This document shows, piece by piece, positions 1 to 5,684 of a DNA stretch of 6,661 nucleotides (its first letter is position 1; each line of letters opens with the position of its first letter). The position numbers and the translations under genes are program-made. Origin of the DNA: Bacillus sp. (in: firmicutes) (GTDB lineage Bacteria > Bacillota > Bacilli > Bacillales > Cytobacillaceae); the NCBI GenBank assembly GCA_003457145.1, contig DMSR01000162.1:2454-9114 (forward strand), given 5' to 3'. The notes below the pieces were generated by a model. The model saw nothing but the letters and a program-made list of their open reading frames with translations, did not search any database and was not told where the DNA came from.

Positions 1-277
1 TGCTTCACGTGGTGCTTGTGATGCGGATTATTGCGATTATTCATTGCAAATCGGGCAGACAGGGAAGGTTGTTACACCGGACCTTTATATCGCAGTAGGT
101 ATTTCAGGGGCTATCCAGCATCTTGCAGGTATGTCCAATTCAAAAGTAATTGTTGCTATTAATAAAGATCCAGAAGCTAACATCTTTAAAATAGCCGACT
201 ATGGAATTGTTGGCGATCTATTTGAGGTCGTTCCAATGCTTACTGAAGAGTTTAAAAAGCTGAAGGTTAATTCTTAA
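1..277 (+). CDS. etfA: Electron transfer flavoprotein alpha subunit, C-terminal part (5' end outside window)
   Basis: This is the last 91 residues of EtfA; the full family protein is about 325 residues, so roughly the first 70 percent lies before the window. EtfA pairs with EtfB and carries the FAD that takes electrons from acyl-CoA and other dehydrogenases in the cytoplasm and passes them to the respiratory chain. The visible part is the FAD-binding C-terminal domain. It contains the IGQTGK segment and a full match to the ETF-alpha signature, running from LYIAVGIS through GAIQHLAG to VIVAIN, followed by KDPEANIF and [13 protein letters not shown]. The reading frame is open from base 2 to a TAA at 275-277, with no frameshift. 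A strong terminator follows, so this is the end of its operon, which in B. subtilis comprises the fatty-acid degradation genes lcfA-fadR-fadB-etfB-etfA. Identity is very secure from the signature. Confidence 0.97.
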   Translation, partial: ASRGACDADYCDYSLQIGQTGKVVTPDLYIAVGISGAIQHLAGMSNSKVIVAINKDPEANIFKIADYGIVGDLFEVVPMLTEEFKKLKVNS

Positions 278-326
278 GCCTGATTGAGAAAGAGCTTTAA
301 GGAATGAACACTGAATGATGACAGCG

Positions 327-356
327 AAACCGGATATCTTCGATGTCCGGTTTTTT
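327..356 (+). terminator. Rho-independent terminator after etfA
   Basis: An 11-bp stem (327-337 with 343-353, one G-U pair) closes a 5-nt CTTCG loop and runs into six T residues (351-356). It lies 50 bases after the etfA stop and before the trxA promoter, so it separates the two transcription units. Confidence 0.93.
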
Positions 357-415
357 GCCGACGATTACCTAAATTAAAGGAATATTCACTTGAGAAAAGG
401 GTAAATTACAACAGG

Positions 416-454
416 AGCATATAAATAGCATCAAATGGAAAACGATGATATACT
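416..454 (+). promoter_or_regulatory. trxA promoter: extended -10 with an Spx-type AGCA element
   Basis: TATACT at 449-454 is preceded by TG at 446-447, one base before the hexamer, giving an extended -10. There is no good -35 at the right distance (426-431 reads TAGCAT). AGCA sits at 416-419. If transcription starts at 461 or 462, this lies at about -46 to -42, where the AGCA element of Spx-activated trxA and trxB promoters is known in B. subtilis. The leader would be about 30 nt. The -10 is seen directly; Spx control is inferred from motif and position, and AGCA alone is a short string. Confidence 0.6.
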
Positions 455-465
455 TTCGATATCAT
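445..465 (+). repeat. Inverted repeat over the trxA -10 and start site
   Basis: ATGATAT (445-451) and ATATCAT (459-465) form a perfect 7-bp inverted repeat with a 7-nt spacer. It covers the -10 hexamer and the predicted start point. Only the right arm would be transcribed, so it is not an RNA hairpin of the trxA message. It could be an operator or simply an effect of AT-rich promoter composition; I do not recognise it as a known regulator site. Confidence 0.4.
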
Positions 466-490
466 TTCAGATTTTTTAGGAGGCATTCAA

Positions 491-805
491 ATGGCAATTA
501 CACATGCTACAGACCAAACTTTTAACAACGAAACAGGATCAGGCGTAGTCCTAGTAGACTTCTGGGCTCCTTGGTGCGGACCTTGTAAGATGATCGCTCC
601 TGTTCTTGAAGAATTAGATGCAGAAATGGGCGACAAGGTAAAAATCGTTAAGCTAGATGTTGACGAAAATCAGGAAACCGCTGCTAAATTTGGTGTAATG
701 AGCATTCCGACTTTACTTGTTCTTAAGAATGGTGAAGTGGTGGATAAAGTAGTAGGCTTCCAGCCAAAAGAAGCCCTTGCGGGAAGACTTGAAAATCACG
801 TTTAA
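491..805 (+). CDS. trxA: Thioredoxin
   Basis: A 104-residue cytoplasmic thioredoxin, the usual full length for Bacillus TrxA. It reduces disulfides in ribonucleotide reductase, peroxiredoxins and other targets and is recharged by thioredoxin reductase. The active site WCGPCK covers residues 28-33 (redox cysteines 29 and 32), preceded by the conserved VDFWAPW strand with buried Asp23. The cis-proline loop SIPTLL has Pro73, and the [12 protein letters not shown] hairpin is in place, so a complete fold is present. The start is fixed by AGGAGG at 478-483, seven bases before the ATG. It is monocistronic, between the etfA terminator and its own. Its promoter has the AGCA element linked to activation by Spx under thiol stress. 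In B. subtilis uvrC follows, but here it does not. Confidence 0.98.
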   Translation: MAITHATDQTFNNETGSGVVLVDFWAPWCGPCKMIAPVLEELDAEMGDKVKIVKLDVDENQETAAKFGVMSIPTLLVLKNGEVVDKVVGFQPKEALAGRLENHV

Positions 806-815
806 TTCTAAAATG

Positions 816-848
816 AACCGCTCTCCAATCGGAGAGTGGTTTTTTTTT
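816..848 (+). terminator. Rho-independent terminator after trxA
   Basis: An 11-bp stem (816-826 with 831-841, one G-U pair) closes an AATC loop and runs into a tract of nine T residues at 840-848. It starts 10 bases after the trxA stop and should be very efficient. Confidence 0.95.
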
Positions 849-926
849 ACTGGAAAACGATGAGAGTGGGGTTATCACTATATTCATTATGTTCATGAGT
901 TTGTCATAATTTTATCGCGAGCAATG

Positions 927-956
927 TTGACAGTGATAATCATTCTCTCTTATACT
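927..956 (+). promoter_or_regulatory. SigA promoter of the Fur-regulated lipoprotein gene
   Basis: A perfect TTGACA (927-932) and TATACT (951-956) are separated by 18 bases. The start point is expected near 963, giving a leader of about 50 nt. One Fur operator fills the spacer and a second covers the start region, so this strong promoter should be silent when iron is plentiful. Confidence 0.85.
928..948 (+). promoter_or_regulatory. Fur operator 1 (promoter spacer)
   Basis: The 7-1-7 motif at 934-948, TGATAAT-C-ATTCTCT, matches the Bacillus Fur consensus TGATAAT-N-ATTATCA at 12 of 14 positions. Over the wider 21-bp form (928-948) I count 17 of 21 matches. It overlaps the -35 and the spacer, so a bound Fur dimer would exclude RNA polymerase. 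Confidence 0.8.
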
Positions 957-962
957 AATAAC

Positions 963-983
963 AGTTAATGAAAATCATTATCA
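963..983 (+). promoter_or_regulatory. Fur operator 2 (start site and leader)
   Basis: TGAAAAT-C-ATTATCA at 969-983 matches the 7-1-7 Fur consensus at 13 of 14 positions, and the 21-bp form (963-983) at 18 of 21. Its centre is 35 bp from operator 1. It covers the predicted start point and early leader, giving a second block on the same promoter. Confidence 0.85.
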
Positions 984-1011
984 ATTAAATTATCAATGGG
1001 GGCAATCAATC

Positions 1012-2238
1012 ATGAAAAAAAGAAATTTAAAATTAATATTTGCTAGTTTCATAATGGCTAGTGCAGTTTTAACTGGATGTGGAGCAGATAAAGAAACGAC
1101 AAAGCCAGAAGAAACAAAAGAAGTTGAAACTGATAAAGCAGAAGACCAAAAAGAAGAAGGCCAAAAAGCAGAACAAAAAGAAGTTAAAGTCGAAGATACA
1201 GATGCCGGAAAACAGACAGCAGTCTTTACTGAAATGATGGAGGAATTAACCAAAGCAAAAGAAAATCAGGAAGTAGATTGGGATCTTGTAAAGCAGAAAT
1301 ATGATAACGGACTACAAAAGGATATTGCTGAAACCAGTCCTGAATTTGATCAATCAATCCAGGCTGCTATCACAGCAGGAAAAAGCGGAGAGATGGAGCC
1401 GATTATCGCTGTACAGCTAATCGACAAGACGACTCAATCATATTTCTACCAAAACCAAAAGGCACTTCAAAAAGAAGCGGTTGCTGCTATCACTGAAGGC
1501 AAGGTGGATGAAGCTAATCTTGCATTCGTACAAATCAAGCATCTTGCAGAAAAAGTATTCCTTCCTACTGCTGAAAAGCGTGACGGCCATTATGAGTTAA
1601 CTGGAGACGCAAGCCTTGTTGAAAATATCAACTCTGGATTATCAGCGCAGGAAGAAGCATTGAAAGCTGAGAATGCTGAAGACTTCCAGGTATATCTGCA
1701 GGTAACTGACAAATCGATCTACCGAAGCTATTACCTTGCAGCAAAGAGTTATGCTGAGAAAATCGAAGCAGCGGTAAAAGAAGGTGCAGAAAAGCAAGAG
1801 CTGGCAATCAAGCAAGCAGAAGCTTGGGGATTCTTCCAGGCAATCAAGGGTTCACTTAGCGGCGGCGATGAAGCAGCAGCTGCACAGCTTGATAAGCTAT
1901 TCACATTGAATGAAACAGATCCAGCAACCATTAAAGCATCTGAAACAAATGCATTATTTGCTAAGGCAGTAGCAGGAAAGATAAAAGGATATTATGAAAA
2001 AGCTCCAAAACTATTAGCAGAAAACAATGCAACGGATGCTAAAGTCAGCGCTATGGAAGGAAATATGTTCCTGAAAATGCTTCAAGGTCAACTGACAGAG
2101 AAGCTTGGTGAAGAGAAGGCGCAAGCAGCGTTTGCTGATGCAGAAGCCTGGTATAATGCAGTAGCGGAAAATAAGCCTGATGAGGCAAAGACAAAAGGTG
2201 AATCTGTGATCGCTACGGTCAATGAATTGGTTCAATAA
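1012..2238 (+). CDS. Fur-regulated lipoprotein with helical repeated ectodomain, function unknown
   Basis: A 408-residue protein I cannot assign to a named family. It starts with a lipoprotein signal: KKR, a hydrophobic stretch, then lipobox LTGC with Cys23 as the lipidated residue and only cysteine. It should be anchored on the outer face of the membrane. Residues 24-70 are a Glu/Lys-rich, probably unstructured tether. The rest is predicted to be almost all helix, Ala/Glu/Lys-rich, with no transmembrane segment. Two segments align without gaps at a 95-residue offset: about 135-163 (QLIDK...EG) and 230-258 (QVTDK...EG). The motif AEAW occurs at 269-272 and 377-380, suggesting repeated helical hairpins. 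The start ATG has a G-rich site (998-1002) nine bases upstream. Two Fur operators on its promoter point to iron acquisition. An HLAE string at 177-180 recalls the HxxE of imelysin/EfeO proteins, but the context does not otherwise fit. Existence is certain; the role is inferred from regulation and location only. Confidence 0.9.
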   Translation: MKKRNLKLIFASFIMASAVLTGCGADKETTKPEETKEVETDKAEDQKEEGQKAEQKEVKVEDTDAGKQTAVFTEMMEELTKAKENQEVDWDLVKQKYDNGLQKDIAETSPEFDQSIQAAITAGKSGEMEPIIAVQLIDKTTQSYFYQNQKALQKEAVAAITEGKVDEANLAFVQIKHLAEKVFLPTAEKRDGHYELTGDASLVENINSGLSAQEEALKAENAEDFQVYLQVTDKSIYRSYYLAAKSYAEKIEAAVKEGAEKQELAIKQAEAWGFFQAIKGSLSGGDEAAAAQLDKLFTLNETDPATIKASETNALFAKAVAGKIKGYYEKAPKLLAENNATDAKVSAMEGNMFLKMLQGQLTEKLGEEKAQAAFADAEAWYNAVAENKPDEAKTKGESVIATVNELVQ

Positions 2239-2252
2239 TGTAATCACAAATA

Positions 2253-2279
2253 AAGAGCCGCAGCGATGCGGCTCTTGTT
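2253..2279 (+). terminator. Hairpin terminator after the lipoprotein gene, weak T tract
   Basis: A perfect 10-bp stem (2253-2262 with 2267-2276) closes a GCGA tetraloop. The tail is only TTGTTA, not a clean T run. It starts 14 bases after the stop codon. It probably terminates transcription, but with some readthrough into the downstream operon. Confidence 0.75.
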
Positions 2280-2324
2280 ATATGTTTGGGTATCCTACTT
2301 TTTAAAGAAAAATTTAACGTTACA

Positions 2325-2335
2325 TATGGTAAAAT
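2325..2335 (+). promoter_or_regulatory. Extended -10 promoter of the sugar operon
   Basis: TATGG followed by TAAAAT (2330-2335) fits the Bacillus TRTGN extended -10 pattern with a hexamer one base off consensus. No convincing -35 lies 16-18 bases upstream. Transcription would begin near 2342, leaving a leader of about 28 nt. No Fur box is present, so this operon has its own, apparently iron-independent, promoter. Confidence 0.55.
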
Positions 2336-2356
2336 GGCTTTTGTCGAGGAAAAGAA

Positions 2357-2363
2357 AGAGGTG
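2357..2363 (+). promoter_or_regulatory. Ribosome binding site fixing the TTG start of the epimerase
   Basis: AGAGGTG lies six bases upstream of TTG at 2370. This supports TTG as the start instead of the in-frame GTG at 2361, which overlaps the site, or the far-upstream TTG at 2286, which precedes the promoter. Confidence 0.75.
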
Positions 2364-2369
2364 TTCATC

Positions 2370-3320
2370 TTGAAAATACTAATCACAGGAGGAGCAGGCT
2401 TTATCGGCAGTCATTTGGCTATAAAAATGCTCCAGAAGCAACATCAGGTTGTTATCGTTGATAATCTGCACCCGTATTATTCTCCTGAGAGAAAGCTGCA
2501 GCATCTCAGAGAAATCAAGGTTTTCGGCGATTACGAATTCTTCCAGACTGATTTGCTTAACCGCTTGGATAGTCACGATGTCATTAAAAGCACATCCCCA
2601 GATGCAATCATCCATTTAGCAGCATTACCTGGTGTAGCATATTCAATTATTCACCCACTTGAGTACATAGACTATGATGTAAAAGCTACAGTCAACGTTC
2701 TTGAAGGTGCTGGTGAGGCTGGGGTAAAGCAAGTTATTTTTGCTTCCTCCTCATCTGTATACGGCAGCATGAATAATATTCCTTTCAAGGAGAAAATGGC
2801 TGTTGGGAAACCAATTTCGCCTTATGCGGCTTCGAAGTATGCAGCCGAATCGTTCTGTCACGTATATGGACAACTTTATGGTATGGATATGAAAATTCTT
2901 CGTTTCTTCACCGTTTATGGACCCTGGGGGAGACCAGATATGGCAATAGCGAGCTTCATCAAGAAGCTTATGAAAGGTGAGGAAATCACCATTTTCGGTC
3001 AGGGAGGCTCACGGGATTATACATATATAAGCGATATTGTGAAGGGGATCGACCTGGCCTTATCAAATCTCCAGGGAAACGCGATCCTCAATATCGGTTC
3101 CGGCAGGCCAATTTCTATGGAGGAACTTCTTGGTGAGTTGATCCGGTACTTTCCAGAAATGAAGGTAAGGCATGAAGGGGACCGTGCAGGAGACGTTGAA
3201 CGCACTTGGGCTGATATTTCTCAAGCAAAGGAAATAATGGGATATGAACCCGAAGTGAATTTTAGCAAAGGAATTGAAGAGACAGTTCGATGGGCTGAAA
3301 AAAATGAAAACTACCTTTAA
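2370..3320 (+). CDS. NAD-dependent epimerase, UDP-glucuronate 4-epimerase-like
   Basis: A 316-residue cytoplasmic extended short-chain dehydrogenase. It begins MKILITGGAGFIGSHL from a TTG codon, which puts the NAD-binding GxxGxxG (residues 7-13) at the very N-terminus, as is normal for the family. Asp31 ends the second strand and should bind the NAD ribose. The catalytic set is present: the SSSSVYG segment (126-132) and Tyr152-x3-Lys156 in SPYAASK. HLAALPGVAYS and FFTVYGPWGRPDMA are typical of UDP-glucuronate 4-epimerases, which interconvert UDP-GlcA and UDP-GalA; one from Bacillus cereus has been characterised. No UDP-glucose dehydrogenase is in the window, so UDP-GlcA would come from elsewhere. 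It is first in a four-gene operon and overlaps the next gene by 17 nt. UDP-glucose 4-epimerase or a related UDP-sugar epimerase remains possible, but the family is certain. Confidence 0.9.
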   Translation: MKILITGGAGFIGSHLAIKMLQKQHQVVIVDNLHPYYSPERKLQHLREIKVFGDYEFFQTDLLNRLDSHDVIKSTSPDAIIHLAALPGVAYSIIHPLEYIDYDVKATVNVLEGAGEAGVKQVIFASSSSVYGSMNNIPFKEKMAVGKPISPYAASKYAAESFCHVYGQLYGMDMKILRFFTVYGPWGRPDMAIASFIKKLMKGEEITIFGQGGSRDYTYISDIVKGIDLALSNLQGNAILNIGSGRPISMEELLGELIRYFPEMKVRHEGDRAGDVERTWADISQAKEIMGYEPEVNFSKGIEETVRWAEKNENYL

Positions 3321-4224
3321 AAGATTTATATCTAGTCTATTGATTGCAGCTTTCTTGTTTTTGACATTTTATTATATCGATCCAGGCGATATGTTAATGG
3401 AAATTGATATGATTGCTTCCCGGCCTCCCGTGCTGATTTTGATTTTTGTAAGCTATTTTTCTGCCTTCCTTGCAAGGGGAATCGCCTGGAAGCTGTATTT
3501 GAAAGGCAGGGCCAGGCTGACTACGTGTATGTACGGGCTGTTCTATAGTTTGTTGCTCAATCATTTGCTGCCTGTGAAAGTAGGCGACTTTGCCAGGATC
3601 GGAATATTAAATGCAAGGGAAACAGAAATATCCACACAGGAAGCAATGAATTCTGTAGTGGTTTTACGATTGCTGGATACAGCAATTTTATTCTTTATGG
3701 CGCTGCTTGGCCTTCTGTTTTTGGACCTCCCAATAACCAAAGTGTTAGTTACAGGATTAACCGGAGCAGTAATTATTTTAGCCATACTTTTGTTTTTCCG
3801 GTTCAAAAGCTTTTTTTACAATCACCTTGCCATCATGAAGAGTGCCTTTCTTGGCTGGCAGGGTTTGCTGATCATTGTGCTTACATTCGGCAGCTGGATT
3901 TTGGAAGCTGGGGTCATTTACGGTGTCATTAAGAATGGTGGAATGGAGTATACCATCCTTAAAGCCATCTGGGTTAACAGTTTAACGGTGGCAGGGCAAA
4001 TTTTTCAAATTACGCCCGGAGGGATTGCCAGTTATGAAGCGATAATGGTCTTTGCGCTGGGAGCTACTGGGGTTGCAGTTGAAAGAGGCTATTCGGCAGC
4101 TGTGATTACGCATGGCTTGAAATACCTCTTTACATTCATCGTTGGGGGAGCGGCTGTTGCAGCCTATCCAATTCCAATACATCTACTAAAAAAATGGACA
4201 AAAGAAAGAGGCAACGAATCATGA
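3304..4224 (+). CDS. Flippase-like membrane protein (LPG synthase transmembrane domain family)
   Basis: A 306-residue polytopic membrane protein with about seven or eight hydrophobic segments and no soluble domain. It has the two conserved signatures of the lysylphosphatidylglycerol synthase TM / UPF0104 (YbhN, AglD) family: LPVKVGDFARI at 89-99 and TPGGIASYEA at 237-246. In MprF this domain moves aminoacyl-phospholipids across the membrane. Stand-alone members are often found beside glycosyltransferases, and their substrates are mostly unproven. I chose ATG at 3304 over an in-frame TTG at 3274, whose candidate ribosome site directly abuts it. The chosen ATG has no clear ribosome site and overlaps the epimerase end by 17 nt, so translation is probably coupled. 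The 3' end shares ATGA with the next gene. In this operon it plausibly moves, or helps make, the lipid-linked sugar; that is inference. Confidence 0.88.
   Translation: MKTTFKRFISSLLIAAFLFLTFYYIDPGDMLMEIDMIASRPPVLILIFVSYFSAFLARGIAWKLYLKGRARLTTCMYGLFYSLLLNHLLPVKVGDFARIGILNARETEISTQEAMNSVVVLRLLDTAILFFMALLGLLFLDLPITKVLVTGLTGAVIILAILLFFRFKSFFYNHLAIMKSAFLGWQGLLIIVLTFGSWILEAGVIYGVIKNGGMEYTILKAIWVNSLTVAGQIFQITPGGIASYEAIMVFALGATGVAVERGYSAAVITHGLKYLFTFIVGGAAVAAYPIPIHLLKKWTKERGNES
4207..4211 (+). promoter_or_regulatory. Ribosome binding site fixing the phosphodiesterase start
   Basis: AGAGG lies nine bases before ATG at 4221, inside the end of the upstream gene. It favours 4221 over the in-frame ATG at 4194, which would lie upstream of this site and add nine very basic residues. 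Confidence 0.65.
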
Positions 4225-5684
4225 AAAGTGCTTCAAAGTTTGAGAAGTTCGCGGCCCGCAGCTGGAATTTACTTAATGAGGGGAAACCTTTTACGCCTAT
4301 TTTTACGGCAGGGACAATGGTATTATTCCATCTCGGTGATTTAGACACAGGACATCAGATGATTGATCTCATCCTTGCAATGCTGATTGTTTTTCCGATG
4401 TTTGTTATGTATTTCCTATATGATTTTCCGCTTTTTCTGAGAAACTATTTATGGATCCCATTTATCGTTTTTATGCTTATATGGCCTGATATCAATATTT
4501 CTTTGCTATTATTCGCAACTGGGCTTTATTTTTTCTTTACCATATTTTTCTGGGGAACGCTTTATTATCATTTGAGAATTGGCACTTCATGGCTCAATTT
4601 TACAAGGTTCTGGAAGCTAGTGTTAAAGAACAGCGATTCTACGAGCGGCAATGCACAAGAACAGCTGCCAAAACTATTTTTGTTATTGTCGATCTGGGAA
4701 CTTGGGTTTGGTGCATTAACTGCCGATATCAACGTCCAGTATACTGATTTAGGCTTGTTTTATGTTTTCGTTCTAGTTTTTGCTTATATATTGCACAAGT
4801 ACTTGTTCGATTGGAAGCCTAAATCATATGAGACTTATACAGATGGTCCTGAAATTCCGGAAAATGGGTTATCTGACAAAGTGGTTGTCATTGTAATCGA
4901 TGGAATGAGGAAAGAGCGCTTCTATGAGGCGAATACGCCCTTTCTTGACCAGCTGAAGGAAAACGGAACAGAATATTTGAATATGGAAACCGTATATCCT
5001 GCACGTACCGTAGTCTGTTTTAGCTCCATGTTTACGGGTACATACCCATTCGAACATGGAATCAAATCCAATATGGTTTGGAGATTGGGAATTAAGACAG
5101 AAAGTATTTTCGATTCATTGCGTAAGGTCGGGAAAAAAGGCAGGCTGCTCGGAATTGCCCACCTTGTCGATTCAATGGGAAGCGATGTGGAAACTGTTAC
5201 AGCCGTCATGCATAAAGACAAAGCGGATCCCCATATGCTTGCCAAGGCCAGAAAGATCATGAAAGAACAAGACCCTGATTTATTTGTCGTCCAAATGATC
5301 GGAACAGATCAAGTCGGACACAGCAGGGGAGTCCTGTACGATGATTATATCGAGAAAATCGAAGAGGCAGACACACTCATTAAAGATTTTGTTGAATGGC
5401 TGGAACAAGAAGGAAAGATGGAAAACACGACGCTAGTAATCTGTGCTGATCATGGGCAGGCTGATGGGATAGGCGGACATGGGCACTTGGATGAAGGCGA
5501 AAGATTTGTGCCATTTTTCATGCACGGACCGCATATCGCAAAAGGAAATAAAGTACAGGAAAAGCATAGCCTTGTATCACTGGCACCGACTATTTCCTAT
5601 TTACTAGGAGCTCCATACCCGTCCAGCAGCCGTGGAAAGGTACTTGTGGATGCAATACAGATAGAAAGAAGCGATTTAAAATGA
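4221..5684 (+). CDS. Membrane-bound alkaline phosphatase superfamily phosphodiesterase
   Basis: A 487-residue two-part protein. Residues 1-200 carry about six hydrophobic segments (roughly 24-40, 47-67, 76-90, 93-117, 152-170, 177-196). Residues 219-487 form a type I phosphodiesterase / nucleotide pyrophosphatase-like domain. All expected active-site residues are visible: Asp227 in VIVIDGMR, nucleophile Thr263 in YPARTVV followed by FTGTYPFEHGI, Asp363 and His367 in GTDQVGHS, Asp410-His411 in CADHGQ, and His420/His422 in GGHGHL. It should be an active two-metal enzyme that cleaves or transfers a phospho-group; the substrate is unknown. Basic residues at the N-terminus, in loop 118-151 and after the last helix would, by the positive-inside rule, place the catalytic domain in the cytoplasm, unusual for membrane-anchored members. 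The gene overlaps both neighbours by ATGA. A role in processing a lipid-phosphate or nucleotide-sugar intermediate of the operon is inferred. Confidence 0.88.
   Translation: MKSASKFEKFAARSWNLLNEGKPFTPIFTAGTMVLFHLGDLDTGHQMIDLILAMLIVFPMFVMYFLYDFPLFLRNYLWIPFIVFMLIWPDINISLLLFATGLYFFFTIFFWGTLYYHLRIGTSWLNFTRFWKLVLKNSDSTSGNAQEQLPKLFLLLSIWELGFGALTADINVQYTDLGLFYVFVLVFAYILHKYLFDWKPKSYETYTDGPEIPENGLSDKVVVIVIDGMRKERFYEANTPFLDQLKENGTEYLNMETVYPARTVVCFSSMFTGTYPFEHGIKSNMVWRLGIKTESIFDSLRKVGKKGRLLGIAHLVDSMGSDVETVTAVMHKDKADPHMLAKARKIMKEQDPDLFVVQMIGTDQVGHSRGVLYDDYIEKIEEADTLIKDFVEWLEQEGKMENTTLVICADHGQADGIGGHGHLDEGERFVPFFMHGPHIAKGNKVQEKHSLVSLAPTISYLLGAPYPSSSRGKVLVDAIQIERSDLK

Noticed and set aside
399..404. GGGTAA as a SigB -10 for trxA (SigB control exists in B. 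subtilis)
   Set aside because: No GTTT-type -35 lies 13-15 bases upstream.
390..425. TTGAGA and TATAAA as a trxA promoter
   Set aside because: The spacer is 24 bases, too long for a SigA promoter; the extended -10 at 449-454 is better.
436..863. Exact 13-base direct repeat TGGAAAACGATGA at 436-448 and 851-863, flanking trxA
   Set aside because: One 13-mer match is close to chance for a window this size and composition, and trxA is a core gene in its normal place after etfA, so a mobile cassette is unlikely.
901..920. TTGTCATAATTTTATCG as a PerR or third Fur operator
   Set aside because: One half resembles the consensus but the other has several mismatches, and it lies upstream of the promoter.
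993..1253. Antisense reading frames opposite the lipoprotein and other genes
   Set aside because: They lack ribosome sites and recognisable domains, are Ser- or Cys-rich in the way antisense shadows are, and lie fully opposite genes with strong evidence.
1531..1551. HxxE (HLAE, residues 177-180) as an imelysin/EfeO metal motif
   Set aside because: The usual surrounding GxHxxExxL context and other M75 features are missing, so a four-residue match is not enough.
2286..2369. N-terminal extension of the epimerase from a TTG at 2286
   Set aside because: It would precede the predicted promoter and add 28 residues before the GGAGFIG motif, which normally sits at the N-terminus in this family.
3274..3303. 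TTG start for the flippase-like protein
   Set aside because: The AAAGGA-like site directly abuts the TTG, and the extension is polar and unlike family N-termini; ATG 3304 is preferred.
4194..4220. Upstream ATG that would extend the phosphodiesterase by nine basic residues
   Set aside because: It lies before the AGAGG at 4207-4211; ATG 4221 has proper spacing and forms the ATGA overlap typical of this operon.
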